Positions 45,059-56,584 of a stretch of 64,000 nt of DNA are shown piece after piece. A program made the position numbers and the translations under genes. This DNA comes from Costus lasius. Its lineage: Eukaryota > Streptophyta > Magnoliopsida > Zingiberales > Costaceae. The DNA lies in NCBI GenBank assembly GCA_027563935.2, contig CM050450.1, forward strand, positions 28,197,439-28,261,438, read 5' to 3'. The notes beneath the pieces are model-generated. The model was not told the origin of the DNA and did not search any database. It saw only the letters and a program-made list of their open reading frames with translations. How positions within the stretch are numbered: the stretch's first letter is position 1; each line of letters starts with the position of its first letter.

Positions 45059-48000
45059 ATTACTGCAGCAACGAACACCACAGCCTTCAATGTGCGATCC
45101 CTACTGGAAAGGGAGAAGTTTGCTGGGCCAAACTTCTCAGACTGGTACGGACACCTTAAGATTGTTCTTAAGGCTGAGAGGAAACTGTATGTCCTCGAGA
45201 CGGCTATACCGCCTCAACCCGCTGCGAACGCCGCAAGGGCGGTTCGGGAAGCTTATGAAAAGCATGTCAATGATAGCATTGACGTCGCTTGCCTTATGCT
45301 AGCGTCTATGACGCCACAGCTGCAACGTCAGCATGAGGATTTATCTGCTATAGAAATTATAGCAAACCTCAAGATGCTGTATGCAGCACAGGCAAGGACT
45401 GAACGCTATAATCTGACGAAACTTTTCTTTCAGAGCAAACTGACTGAAGGGAGTCCAGTGGGAGCTCACGTACTCAAGATGATTGGGTACAAGGAGGCTC
45501 TAGAGAAACTGGGACACACCATCAATCAGGAGCTTGTTGTAGATATCATCTTGCAGTCTCTCCCGGCCTCTTTCGATCCTTTCATTATTAATTTTAATAT
45601 GAACAAGATCGACTGTACGCCGGCAGAGTTACTGAACATGCTCTTGACTACAGAGCAGACTCAGTCTCGTGAGAAGGGAACGCCTTCATCCTCTGTCCTA
45701 ATGGTTCCTTCTAGGAACAAGAAGAAGGGGAAGAAGGGCAAAGCCCCTGTCAAGAGCTACAACAAGGCTCTGAAACAAAAGGTAAAGCGGTCAAAGGAAT
45801 ACAGATGTTTCCATTGTGGCCAGCTGTGTCACTAGAAAAAGGACTGTAAAGCGCTCCAAGGAGATAAGAAGGGAAGCAAGCCTTTCACTTCTGGCACAGC
45901 TATTTTTGTGACTGAGGTCATGTTTTCTTCTTCTATATCATGGGTGTTGGACACTACATGTGGAGTTCACATTTGTTCAAATGTACAGGAACTCAAGAGA
46001 AGAAGACAAGTGGGACAGCATGAGGTGGACCTACGAGTAGGAAACGGGGCACGGGTTGCTGCTGTTGCTGTAGGAGTTTATTACATCTCTTTACCATCTG
46101 GTCTTGTATTAGAACTGGACAATTGTTATTTTGTACCGAGCATAACTAAGAATATTATCTCTATTCCTGCTCTTCTCAGGAAAGGGTTTTCCTTTGAATG
46201 CAAGATTTCAAAGTGTTACATTTCTTTTGATAATATTGTTTATGCTACTGGGTCAATTAACAATGGGTTATTCATGTTGGACATGGAATGTTCTATACAA
46301 CAGATTGATATTAAGAAAGCCAAGTATGCTGATGACAGCACCTTGCTATGGCATAGTCGTTTAGGCCATATTAACAAGAAGCGCATTAAGCGGTTGCATG
46401 ACTATGGACTGCTGGGATCATTCTCCTATGAGGAGCTTGATACATGCAAAGCTTGTTTAATGGGTAAAATGACGAAGTCTCCTTTTTCCAATAAAGGTCA
46501 AAGGGCTTCAGGTTTACTTGACCTCATTCACAGTGATGTGTGTGGGCCATTTAGTAAACATGCCAGAGGTGGCTATTCATACTTCATTACCTTTACTGAT
46601 GATTTCAGTAGGTATGGTTATGTCTATCTTATGAGACATAAGAGTGAATCTTTTGACAAGTTCAAAGAGTTCAAAAATGAAGTACAAAATCAGCTAGGCC
46701 GAAATATCAAGGCACTTCGCTCAGATCGAGGTGGAGAATACTTGAGTCATGAGTTTACTGACTATCTGAAGGAGTGTGGGATTGTCTCACAGCTCACTCC
46801 GCCAGGAACACCACAATGGAATGGTGTGTCCGAGAGGAGAAATAGAACATTACTAGATATGGTTCGTTCTATGATGAGTCAGGCTACTCTACCTTACTCC
46901 TTTTGGGGATTTGCACTGGAAACAGCTGCAAAGGTACTAAACCGAGTGCCATCCAAGGCCATTTCAAAGACTCCATATGGGTTATGGTATGGGAAACAGC
47001 CGAGCTTGACATTTATTAAGATCTGGGGTTGCGAGGCTTATGTCAAAAAGCTCGTCTCTGGGAAACTAGAGAGCAGATCTGAGAAATGTATCTTTGTCGG
47101 TTACCCTAAGGAAACTAAGGGTTATTATTTCTACGATCCCAAAGAGAACAAAGTATTTGTTGCTCGGACGGCTATTTTTCTTGAGAAAGAATTTCTTCTG
47201 CAAGAGGCCAGTGGGAGAGAAATACAGCTGGATGAGAATCCAGAAGAAGGACAAAGTAGTCAAGCACAGTTGGGTGAGCCTGAGCCAGTAGATCAGGTTA
47301 CTGAGCAACCTGAGGCTCAGATATCACGGGAACCGCGAAGATCGGGAAGGATCCGTCGACAGCCTGAGCGCTATGACGGAGTCTACATCATTGATGATGA
47401 ACCCCTCACTTATGCGGATGCGGTCAGTGGACCGGAATCAGCGAGATGGCTTGAAGCTATGCGAGCCGAGATGGACTCCATGTCAGATAACCAAGTCTGG
47501 GATTTGGTTGATCCGCCTCCGGGAGTAATCCCTATAGCCTGTAAATGGATCTTCAAGAAGAAGATAGACATGGATGGTAACGTGGTTACCTATAAAGGCA
47601 GGCTAGTTGCGAAAGGTTTCAAACAAATCTACGGGATAGATTATGATGAAACTTTCTCTCCTGTAGCTATGTTCAAGTCTATTCGGATTATTCTCGCGAT
47701 AGCAGCATATTATGATTATGAGATCTGGCAGATGGATGTGAAGACCGCTTTCCTTAATGGAAAATTAGAAGAGGATGTGTATATGACACAACCTGAAGGT
47801 TTCACTAATCCATCGGATCGTCATAAAATATGCAAATTAAAGAAGTCCATTTATGGACTTAAACAAGCATCAAGAAGCTGGAATATTCGTTTTGATGAAT
47901 CAATCTTTGAATTTGGTTTCATCAAGAATGAAGATGACCCGTGTTTATATAAGAGGTTTAGTGGGAGCGTGATTACTTTCCTAGTCCTCTACGTCGATGA

Positions 48001-48973
48001 TATCTTAATCATTGGAAACGATATTCCTGAACTACATGCTGTCAAAGCATGGTTAAGAAAATGTTTCCAGATGAAAGATTTAGGAGAAGCAGCCTATGTA
48101 TTAGGTGTGAAGATCTACAGAGATAGATCTAAGAGGCTTCTCGGGCTGTGCCAGAGTACTTACATCGATAAAGTCCTGGAGAGATTCCATTTAGAAAATT
48201 CTAAAAGAGGATATCTTCCAGTCAGACATGGTCTGAATCTTTCAAAGAGTCAGTGTCCACAAACACGGACTGAGAAAGATGAAATGGACAAAACGCCTTA
48301 TGCTTCGGCTATTGGATCCATTATGTATGCGATGTTGTGTACTCGCCCAGACGTTGCTTATGGGTTAAGCGTGACCAGTCGATTCCAAAGTAATCCAGGG
48401 AAGGCACACTGGATTGCGGTCAAGAACATTTTGAAATATCTTCGGAGGACCAAAGATATGTTCTTGATATATGGAGGTCAGGAAGAACTCAGTATTGAAG
48501 GATATACTGACGCTTCATTCCAATCTGACCAGGATGATTTCCGATCGCAATCAGGCTATATTTTTAGCTTGAATGGAGGAGCAGTGGTGTGGAAAAGTTT
48601 CAAACAGTCAATTATTGCTGATTCCACAACAGAAGCCGAGTATGTTGCAGCCTCAGAAGCATCTAAGGAGGCAGTGTGGATTTGTAAGTTCGTTCAGGAA
48701 CTTGGTGTTGTTCCTTCGAGTGCAGATCCTTTGGTTATCTTCTGTGATAACACTGGACCAATAGCACAAGCAAAGGAACCACGGTCGCACCAGAAGTCCA
48801 AGCACATACAGAGAAGGTTTCACTTGATCCGGGAGATCATTGATCGAGGCGAGATCAAAGTCTGCAAGGTTCATACAGATGACAATCTAGCAGACCCACT
48901 TACAAAGCCTCTGGCGCAGCAGAAGCATGAGAAGCACTGTAATAATATGGGTTTGAGATTTCTCAACCATTAG
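45059..48973 (+). pseudogene. Copia-2 gag-pol, one in-frame stop in the zinc knuckle
   Basis: Same frame throughout; the start is taken as the predicted exon 2. Gag runs to CFHCGQLCH, where the next codon is TAG (45833-45835) in place of Trp, and Gly before His is Cys. The change fits a C-to-T event in a CHG context on the minus strand, the usual methylation-linked mutation of plant transposons. Downstream everything is open from 45836 to 48973: protease LDTTCG (copia-1 has LDTACG), integrase HSDVCGP, RSDRGGEY and VSERRNR, RT YVDD, RNase H YTDASF, TEAEY and CDNTG, and the C-terminus ending FLNH. Copia-2 has four extra residues (SREK area) in Gag compared with copia-1. Only this stop, or stop readthrough, separates it from a complete polyprotein. 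Confidence 0.93.
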
Positions 48974-48976
48974 ATT

Positions 48977-48993
48977 AAGTGCAAGTGGGAGAT
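48977..48993 (+). promoter_or_regulatory. Copia-2 polypurine tract
   Basis: aagtgcaagtgggagatt-type purine-rich stretch directly before the 3' LTR; primes plus-strand DNA synthesis. Confidence 0.85.
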
Positions 48994-50681
48994 TGTTGGG
49001 GTATGCCCTTAAGGCTAATGTTTGAGGCCTTGGGATTATATCAGTATCATGTATAAACTCAATGTTTATAAAGGCAATGGTTGTTATTCAGGTTGTTACA
49101 TCATCTGCTGCAATATGTATACTTCTGAATAATGTCTCAATGCTGTTCAGCTTGGCTGACATGCAGTTTTGTCCTTAGTCGAGATATCTTGGTGAACATG
49201 AGACAGCCTTGATATGATTGAGACTAATATGTGTTCTAATCTTATAGGATGCTTCGAGCATGGAATAAGATGTAGACTCATGAGTACATTGGATGTACTG
49301 GACAGACCCTACTTAGGATATTCAATTGCTTGTCACAATGTGAATAATCCTTGTATGCAAACAAGTGGCATACTTCCTCTGACTTGAGATCACTTGTGTT
49401 TCTAAATGATGATTGGCATTGTTTTGAGGTAGTTCAATATCATTTGAAACATAATGGTTATAGACTATCTTGGATAATGAGCATGAGTCATGTTAGGGCG
49501 CTAGTGATAGATATAGGATTGCCGTCTCCTTGGAAGGAGTGTGATGTTCTATAGGGGCCCCCTGGATGAGATGATTGAGAAAGTGTATGGCCATACCCAG
49601 ATGACTATGTTTCATCTGATCTAATCATTCTCATCATATTGGAATTACAGGCTTGACACGCTTGTCCAATAAGAACATCCAGTGGCAAAAGAAACATGTA
49701 TGCCTAGTGAAGTGGATTCACACTTGTGCTGTGGTTTGGGTGTAGTCTTGGAAGACTCTTTCCTTTATATCGGGAGACAGTGATGTGTTGCTAGATACCC
49801 CTCACTGATCGTGATAACGTAAGTTATCGTTACCGACATTTAAAGGAAACCCTTAGGGTCGCACAATTTGATGATATGGCTTACTTGAGTCAGATCGTGT
49901 GGACTGAATTGTTTTGATTCAGTTTAAAGGGATTTAATCTCTGATTGTAAGTGAGATCTGGTCTGATCATGTTTGATTGATTAGGGCTTGAGATCGGTAA
50001 GCTTCGATCGAGAGAATTGATGCTAGATCGGTGAGATCAAGAGCATCAAGAGATGAACGGTTAGATCTTGAACCATTTGGTTCAGTAAGATCTAGACCAT
50101 GGCTTGGGCTGATTTGATTTGGTCTTTGAACCAAATTGAAATGGATCGAATTGGCTTGAACCGGTTCACATGTGTGAACGCTTGGTTCGAAGCTTGAAGG
50201 CGTTTTGGTCGGTTTTGAGATCATGGGCGCATGGCTTCATGACTTTCTATTTTTGGAAAGTCATTAACGCCACTTCCTCTCAACGCCTAAACGTTTGCCT
50301 CTTCTCGACGCCCCCTCTCTCGTGTGTGATTCTTCACGCCTTGGAGAGCATTCGGACAAGCCAAGGAAAAAGGAGATCTCATCCCTTCAAGCGATTAGGA
50401 CACTTAGAGATCCTTGCTAGCACAAGGAGCGACAAGAAGAAAGCTTCTCTCATCTTGTGTGCGGTGCCTTTGGAGAAGAAGCACTCGCATCTTTGCTTCC
50501 AAGTCGCCATCCTTGCAATGGCAATGGTATGAATCCCTTTCGCTTTATACAAGCCTTAAGAGTTGATTATATGACATGCATATCGATTTTCTATGAAACC
50601 CTAGCTTCCGCATGTATGATCCTTGTTATGCGCCTATTAGGGTTTCTTCCCCCCCCCCCCCCCCCTTGTGGGGACCTTTCA
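48994..50681 (+). repeat. Copia-2 3' LTR
   Basis: 1688 bp, nine longer than the 5' LTR because of a C run near 50649-50665. The last bases are ggacctttca against ggacctcaca in the 5' LTR. Contains the start/donor module at 50518-50532. Confidence 0.97.
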
Positions 50682-51003
50682 ATCTTTATGATGGCACATA
50701 CCATGAAGAAGAAGAAGCTAGGCTTGAATGTTGGCGCAAGTGGTAGAGTATCCTCTCCTTGTTGCCAACTACCTCCCATCACCCCTTTGGCGCCTCTTGG
50801 AGATGGCTCAAGCAAAGGGCAGCATAGGCATTGATGGATCTTCCTCCCGAAGGCTAGCACCAGGCGTGGATGGAAGGGATATCGGGGAGCCCGTGTGTGC
50901 ATGATTGTAGAGAGCATTCTCTTGCGCGCCTCCACTTCATCATCGGCAGCCCCTAGGAATTGCGAATAAAGGTATACTACTCTGTCACATTCGGTGGACC
51001 ACT

Positions 51004-51248
51004 GATGACTCTAAATTTCATAGTGACTTTCGTACTGATTAACTAACCTTTTGAGTCATAATTTTGCTCTTTTGCTTTATTTTTATGCCTTATTTGCCAA
51101 ATACTATGGAATCTACACCTTCCTTGGTTTTTGATCAATTTCAGGTAAAAAGGCATCATTATCACGCGTTTTCAAGCAATTTTGATGCATGGACGAGTTC
51201 TAATCATCAAGAGGAGTTTGCACATCAAATTTCAAGTCAAACTAAGCT
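51004..51248. other. Unassigned sequence between LTR G and a solo LTR
   Basis: AT-rich; I recognise no element or gene. A 171-residue frame (51064-51579) crosses the solo-LTR junction and is therefore a chimera. The sequence continues after the solo LTR, at 53205. Confidence 0.5.
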
Positions 51249-53199
51249 TATTGGGAAACCCCAGGAATATTTTACAATTTTCAGAGATAGAGATTACACA
51301 AATACATTGCACAGCGGAAGCAATATCCCCAAAACGAGCCAGTCCCAAAAACCCAGTGAAGATCGCATGCGAGGGAGTCGACACGGTGAGATAGAAAATA
51401 CCTTAAAGTGGGATGAGGCCGATGTCAAGATAGGTGCCCAAGCGTGCGCCCTCTGCAGTCTCACACACGGATGCCTCAAGTCCTCTTCTTCCACGCCCGG
51501 TACTAGCTTCGGGAAGAAGATCCAAGCCTTTGTTCACCTTCTTCAAAAACTTGCGCCACCTCCAAGGTTCTTGTGCTAATGAAGAAGAAGAGAGGAGAAG
51601 GGAGAATGCCACCAAGCCTTTGCTTCTCTTGCGCCAAAGGAGGAAGAAGGGAAGAAGCTTGCGGCCCTCTAGTTAGAAGATGGAAGTTGTGCCAAAACCC
51701 TTGCTCTCGCCTCTTAGATGTGTTCTCACGCCTCCAAGGAATTGAACACTAAGAGAGTGGCGGCTAGGGTCCAATAAATAGGGCAAGAGACGGTTTGGGC
51801 AAGGGCTAGGATCATGACAAGTGTGTGGCTAGGATGAGGGGGTTTGAGGCAAGGAAAGTCTCCAAGACTTTACCATAAACCTCATTCAACCTATCCATAA
51901 TTGCCCAAGCACCATATCAGCCCAAGACAAGCCATAAAGGCATTCATACCATCAAAAGAGCAAGGGGGAGGCGCAAATTGCTTCCTTAATGAAGCAACTT
52001 TGCCAACTTCTCCCCATTATGCCCATAGGCGCCTATGGGAGAAGTTTTCTCCCCATTATGCCCTTTTAGCCCATTACCTCTTCATGACAACTTATTCTTG
52101 GGCCTCATTGGATAATGAGCTAGCCCAAACTTCATTACATGGGTTGATTAAGCACGTGGATCCAATCCAATGCAACCCTAATCCAAATGTGACCAACCAT
52201 GGTCAAATATAGGTCAACCTGCCAAAAATGAAGTTTGGCTCCAATAACACTCTTCCATCTCATCAGGCCTATTGGTGCTAATGAAATTTCCCAAATAGAT
52301 CCGAGTTATCCAATAACTAGATCATAAGGCTTCTCGATCAATATGAGAACTCAAGTATCAAGGTGTGCAACCCTGTAGATTCCTCTAATGCTAATAATGC
52401 TGACCAAAGGTCACCACAAGCAGTGAGTGGCACCTAGTAGTGCATCGCTGCTACCCAGGTCATTGGAATGGATATCGACATCGACATCCCCATCATCGCG
52501 ACTAGGTACAGATGCATTACAGTCTCTTTGCCAAACTGATATCCGATTGGACAAGTGTGTCACCACTTATTTTTACCCAATCACATGGTCATGACTAAAT
52601 CAGGTTCTCACCTGGGTATGGCCATACACTTTCAGTCATAGGACCATAGAGGAGCTCCATGGATATCATGCTTCCCTTAGGAAGGGGCAAATCCTTTGTC
52701 AGTCCATTGACTTTCTCATATGGGTCGTGACATGCTCAATGACAACCATTATTACCTCCCAACTACGGCGAGATGTTAGGTTGTATCAAAGCATGTCCCT
52801 CAGCCATATAGAATGGCCAATGACCTCAAGTCAAGGGATCAATGCTTCTCCTATCACTTGTGAGGATAACTCATGACACCAAGTCATTGCCTCACAGCGG
52901 GTCTATCTAGTATATCCACTACTGATATACTCATATGTCTGCGTTAGCACCTCGTGCCTAACCAGCCCATATACCAATCTCACAAGTACCAGAGCTGTCC
53001 CATATCCACTCAGGTACATCGACCGGGGACAATCATTTGAGCACAGATCCAATCTGTCTCCAGGGACATTATCATATAAGTACATAGTCGCAGATGTAAA
53101 CAAACACAGATAATGACAATGCCAGAATGATATATAAATATCAATATCAAGTAGTACAATAATGGACCAATATTAGGTCCTAGGGCATATACACCAACA
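51249..53199 (-). repeat. Solo LTR (E family), second one with TG...TA ends
   Basis: 1951 bp with a perfect TSD aagct (51244-51248 and 53200-53204). Plus strand begins tattggg, so its own 3' terminus is TA, like the solo LTR at 38887. No internal sequence. Confidence 0.95.
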
Positions 53200-53204
53200 A
53201 AGCT

Positions 53205-53350
53205 TTCTAGAGAAATTACGGCAGTGCCGTAATTAATTTCACGGCCGTAATATGAAATTATGGCACTACCGTAATGGATTTCACGGCAGCAGCTCACAGC
53301 GAAATTTTTGAGAAATTACGGCACTACCGTAATAAAGTTTACGGTGCCGT
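53205..53350. repeat. Cluster of palindromic attacgg/ccgtaat motifs
   Basis: At least six variants in about 140 bp. One is a perfect inverted repeat with 10-bp arms around a single G (53214-53234, aattacggca / tgccgtaatt). Another near-copy, attacggcactaccgtaat, lies at 53314-53332, and attatggcactaccgtaat lies between. Forms with tttcacggc and tttacggtgccgtga also occur. Unlike anything else in the window. Confidence 0.8.
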
Positions 53351-53571
53351 GATTTCGGTCAGAACCAAGCAGAGACTTCAGAGGATAAGGCCATGTCTCA
53401 CGGGAAGCATAAAGTATTCAACTCATGTCATCCCTCTCAGCCTGTGTGGTGGGACACTAGCTCTTTGAGAGAATAAGGCCATGTCTCACTAGAAGTTATC
53501 CCTTCTTGGATTGCTCCAAGTTGAACCTCTCCAAGACCTTATCAATATAGGTACTTTGACTAACGGCCAGG
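53351..53571 (-). pseudogene. Copia pol fragment (RT/RNase H junction)
   Basis: Minus-strand piece corresponding to the region around LGLCQSTYIDKVLERF and the following linker in copia-1. About 160 bp is closely similar to 58427-58589 (tccaagttgaacctctccaa and the flanks). Both fragments stop at the homologous base next to an LTR edge. A 20-base segment (ataaggccatgtctcac) occurs twice within it. Confidence 0.75.
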
Positions 53572-54091
53572 TGTTGGGAAACCCTGGAGATTTTAAAATT
53601 TTATAGACATAAACAGCAAAAGCAATCCTCGAAACAGGCCGGTCCCACCAATCTAGTTTTCAATTAAAAACATGTCTTTCAACCTCAACTTCTCTTCACA
53701 AATATAGGATTTTTTGTTTCTCCCAGGAGTCTACAAGTGGCACATGCATGCTCCAAGCATGCTTGCCGCATACCCTTGCAATCCTTAACCTACCACGATT
53801 AGGGCAATCATTCAGACCATGCCCCGTATAATCTTGATAAATCCCACACAGTAGGTCTATCCTACATGCGTGGGGAGAAATTAATTATCTCACCTATGGG
53901 TGTATCACACATGTGAAGAAAGTGAAAAACCAAAGAAATTGAATAGTTGTTAGGAACAAAAAACTTACAGTTTTTCCTACTTAGAAAAACCCATGCGCAT
54001 ATGCAAATTTTGAAACAAAATTCAGATGGCATGAGAGCATACAATAAAAGCATAAAATACTATTCGAGTGTCGCAAGTTGCTTTGTACCGC
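53572..54091 (-). mobile_element. Element D: LTR end fused to leader
   Basis: 53572 to about 53640 resembles the first 70 bp of LTR D (tgttgggaaaccc, ttaaaattttata). It then jumps to leader sequence like that of element E near 22080-22243 (tttttcctacttagaaaaa). A degenerate PBS (plus tttgtaccg at 54082-54090) borders LTR D. So all of D's gag and pol, and most of its 3' LTR, are gone on this side. Confidence 0.65.
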
Positions 54092-54617
54092 TGTTGGGAA
54101 ACCCTATGGATTTTAAAATTTTATAAACATAAACAGCGGAGGCAATCCCCAAAATAGCCCTATCCCAAAAACCCACATGATCATGTCATGCAAAGAAATT
54201 AACACGGTGAGTAAGAAATGATACCTTGAAGCAAAGCAAAGGGATGCGATGTAGGCGCCCAAGTATGCACCCTCTGCAATCTCACACACAACAGACGCTC
54301 AAGTTCTCTTCTTCCACGCCCGGTGGTAGCCTCGGGAAGAAGGTCCATGCCTTTGGGAGTTCTCCTCAAGAACTTACACCACCCACTAGGAGAATGCACC
54401 AAGAGGAGAGGGAAGGAGAAATCGCCAAGCTCCAAGCTTGCGAATATCTGAGAGGAGAGCTATCAAAAAATCCAACAACTAATCTCCTCCTCTCTTCTCC
54501 CTTTTGTAGAAATCATGTTGACTCTTTACATTCTGAATTGAATTCATAATTAATTTCAGAATCAAATAAAGAAATAAATTCCAAATTATAGTCTCATTAT
54601 GGCCCTTAATGGCATGA

Positions 54618-56584
54618 TGTTGGTGTATATGCCCTATGACCTAGTTTTGGTCCACTTATGTACTACTTGACTTTGATATTTATATCATTCTGGCATTGTC
54701 GTTATCTGTGTTTGTTTACATCTGCGCATATGTACTGACATGATAATGTCCCTGGAGACAGATTGGATCTGTGCTCGAACTATAGTCCCCAGTCAATGTA
54801 CCTTAGTGGATATGGGATAGCTATAGTAATTGTGAGACTGGTATGTGGGCTGGTTAGGCACATGGTGCTAACGCAGACACATAGGGTATATCATTGGAGG
54901 ATATACTGGATAGACCCGCTGTGAGGCTATGACTTGGTGTCATGAGTTATCCTCACAAGTGACAGGAGATACATTGATCCCTTGACTTGAGGTCATTGAT
55001 CATTCTATATGGTTAGGGACTTGCTTTGATACAACCTAACACCTCGCCGTAGTTGGGAGGTCATAACGGTTGTCATTGAGCACGTCACGACCCATATGAG
55101 AAGGTCAATGGACAGACAAAGGATTTGCCCCTTCCTTAAGGAAGTATGATATCCATGGAACTCCTCTATGGTTCTATGACTGAGAGTGTATGGTCATACC
55201 CAGGTGAGAACTGTTTTAGTCATAGCCATGTGATTGGGTGAAAACAAGTGGTGACACACTTGTCCAATCGGATATCAGTTCGGCAAAGAGACTGTAATGC
55301 ATCTGTACCTAGTTGCGATGATGGGGATGTCGATGTCGATATCCATTCTAATGACCTGGGTAGCAACGATGCACTGCTAAGTGCCACTCACTGCTCGTGA
55401 TGACCTTTGGTCAGCACTGCCAGCGTCAGAGGAACATACAGGGTCGCACACCTTAATACTTGAGTTCTCGTATTGATCGGGAAGCCTTATGATCGAGTTA
55501 TTGGATAACTCGGATCTAATTGAGAGATTTCATCAGCGCCAATGAGCCTGATGAGATGGAAGAAACTTATTGGAGCCAACTTATGTTTTTGGCATATTGG
55601 CCGAATTAACCATGGTTAACCTCATTTGACCATGGGTTAAGTTGGATCGGATCCAATCGCTTGGTTAACATGGGTAATGGTTTTTGGGCTAGGCCCATTG
55701 CTAAGTTGGGCTCACTAATAAGTTGTCATGAAGAGAAGAAGGGCTAGAAGGGTATAATGGGGACAAGTCTTCTCCCCTAGGCGCCTATGGGCATAATGGG
55801 GAGAAGTGGCACAATTTGCTTCATAAGGAAGCAATTGGCGCCTCCCCCCTTTATCCCTTATGGTGTGAATGCCTATATGGCATTGCTTGGGGTGCAAGGC
55901 AAGGCCTTGGCGCACAAAGAAAGGCATGGGCACAAAAGGAATGGTTGAATGAGAATTATGGAAATGTCTTGGAGACTTTCCTTGCCTCAAACCTTGTCAT
56001 CCTAGCCGCCCACTTGTCTTGATCCTAGCCTTTCATAAACCACCTCTTGCCCTATAAAAGAGCACCTAGCTGTCCCCTCTCATGAGTGATCAATCCTTGG
56101 AGGCGTAAGCAATAGAGAGGGGCGAAAGCTTGGAGGCTCTTGGCGCAACTTCTCTTCCTCCAACATCTAGCCGCAAGCACAAGTCTTCTTCTCCTTTCCT
56201 CTTGGCGCAAGGAGCTTTGGTGCTTGGCGGCTTGAACTTGGTTACTTCTTCTCTTGGCGCATCCTCTCCTCTTGGTGGCGCAAGTGAAGTGGAGCATCTC
56301 CTTAAGGCTTGGATCTTCTTCCCGAGGCTAGCACCGGGCGTGGAAGAAGAGAACTCAAGAGATCCGTGTGTGTGAGACTGCAGAGGGCGCACACTTGGGC
56401 GCCTACATCGGCATCACTCCAAACCGCTCTTAAGGTATTTCTTAACTCATCGTGTCGACTCTCTTGCTTGCGATCTTCACTGGGTTTTTGGGACCGACCT
56501 ATTTCGGGGACATTCTTCCGCTGTGCAATGTATGTATGTCTATGACTCTGAAAAATTGTAAAATGTCCCCGCGGTTTCCCAACA
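54618..56584 (+). repeat. Solo LTR (E family), plus strand, canonical ends
   Basis: 1967 bp, tgttggtgtatatgcc to tttcccaaca, perfect TSD catga (54613-54617 and 56585-56589). TATA box ctataaaag at 56052-56060. It has normal TG...CA ends, unlike its relatives at 38887 and 51249. Confidence 0.95.
56052..56060 (+). promoter_or_regulatory. TATA box in the plus-strand solo LTR
   Basis: ctataaaag in a cct-rich context; the best core-promoter match among the E-family LTRs. Confidence 0.6.

Larger units (their letters stand above)
41593..50681 (+). mobile_element. Copia-2: full-length copia retrotransposon
   Basis: 9089 bp, perfect TSD atctt (41588-41592 and 50682-50686). 5' LTR 41593-43271, PBS 43274-43285, leader, gag-pol to 48973, PPT 48980-48993, 3' LTR 48994-50681. 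Apart from the poly-C run and the final bases, the two LTRs show only about seven substitutions by eye, so the insertion is recent. Damage is limited to one stop in gag. The size resembles the Tork/Angela-type plant copia elements, but the lineage was not tested. Confidence 0.97.
37984..51003 (+). mobile_element. LTR G: plus-strand B-family LTR, twice interrupted
   Basis: Starts tgttggtgtatatgcc at 37984. Its three pieces are 37984-38886, 40879-41592 and 50687-51003, about 1.93 kb of own sequence against 2241 bp for LTR B. The first piece matches the complement of LTR B's promoter-distal end. The second carries the inverted-repeat and TATA region (ctatagata near 41157). The third matches the complement of LTR B near 27560-27800 (ggctagcaccaggcg). 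It breaks off about 90 bp before the expected end, so it is truncated on the right. Interrupted by a solo LTR and by copia-2. Confidence 0.8.

Noticed and set aside
51064..51579. 171-residue plus-strand frame
   Set aside because: It crosses the junction of a solo LTR inserted with a TSD at 51244-51248, so it is a chimera.
56052..56566. Possible host gene with a good TATA box
   Set aside because: The TATA belongs to a complete solo LTR with TSD catga; the frames downstream are LTR sequence shared with the other E-family LTRs.
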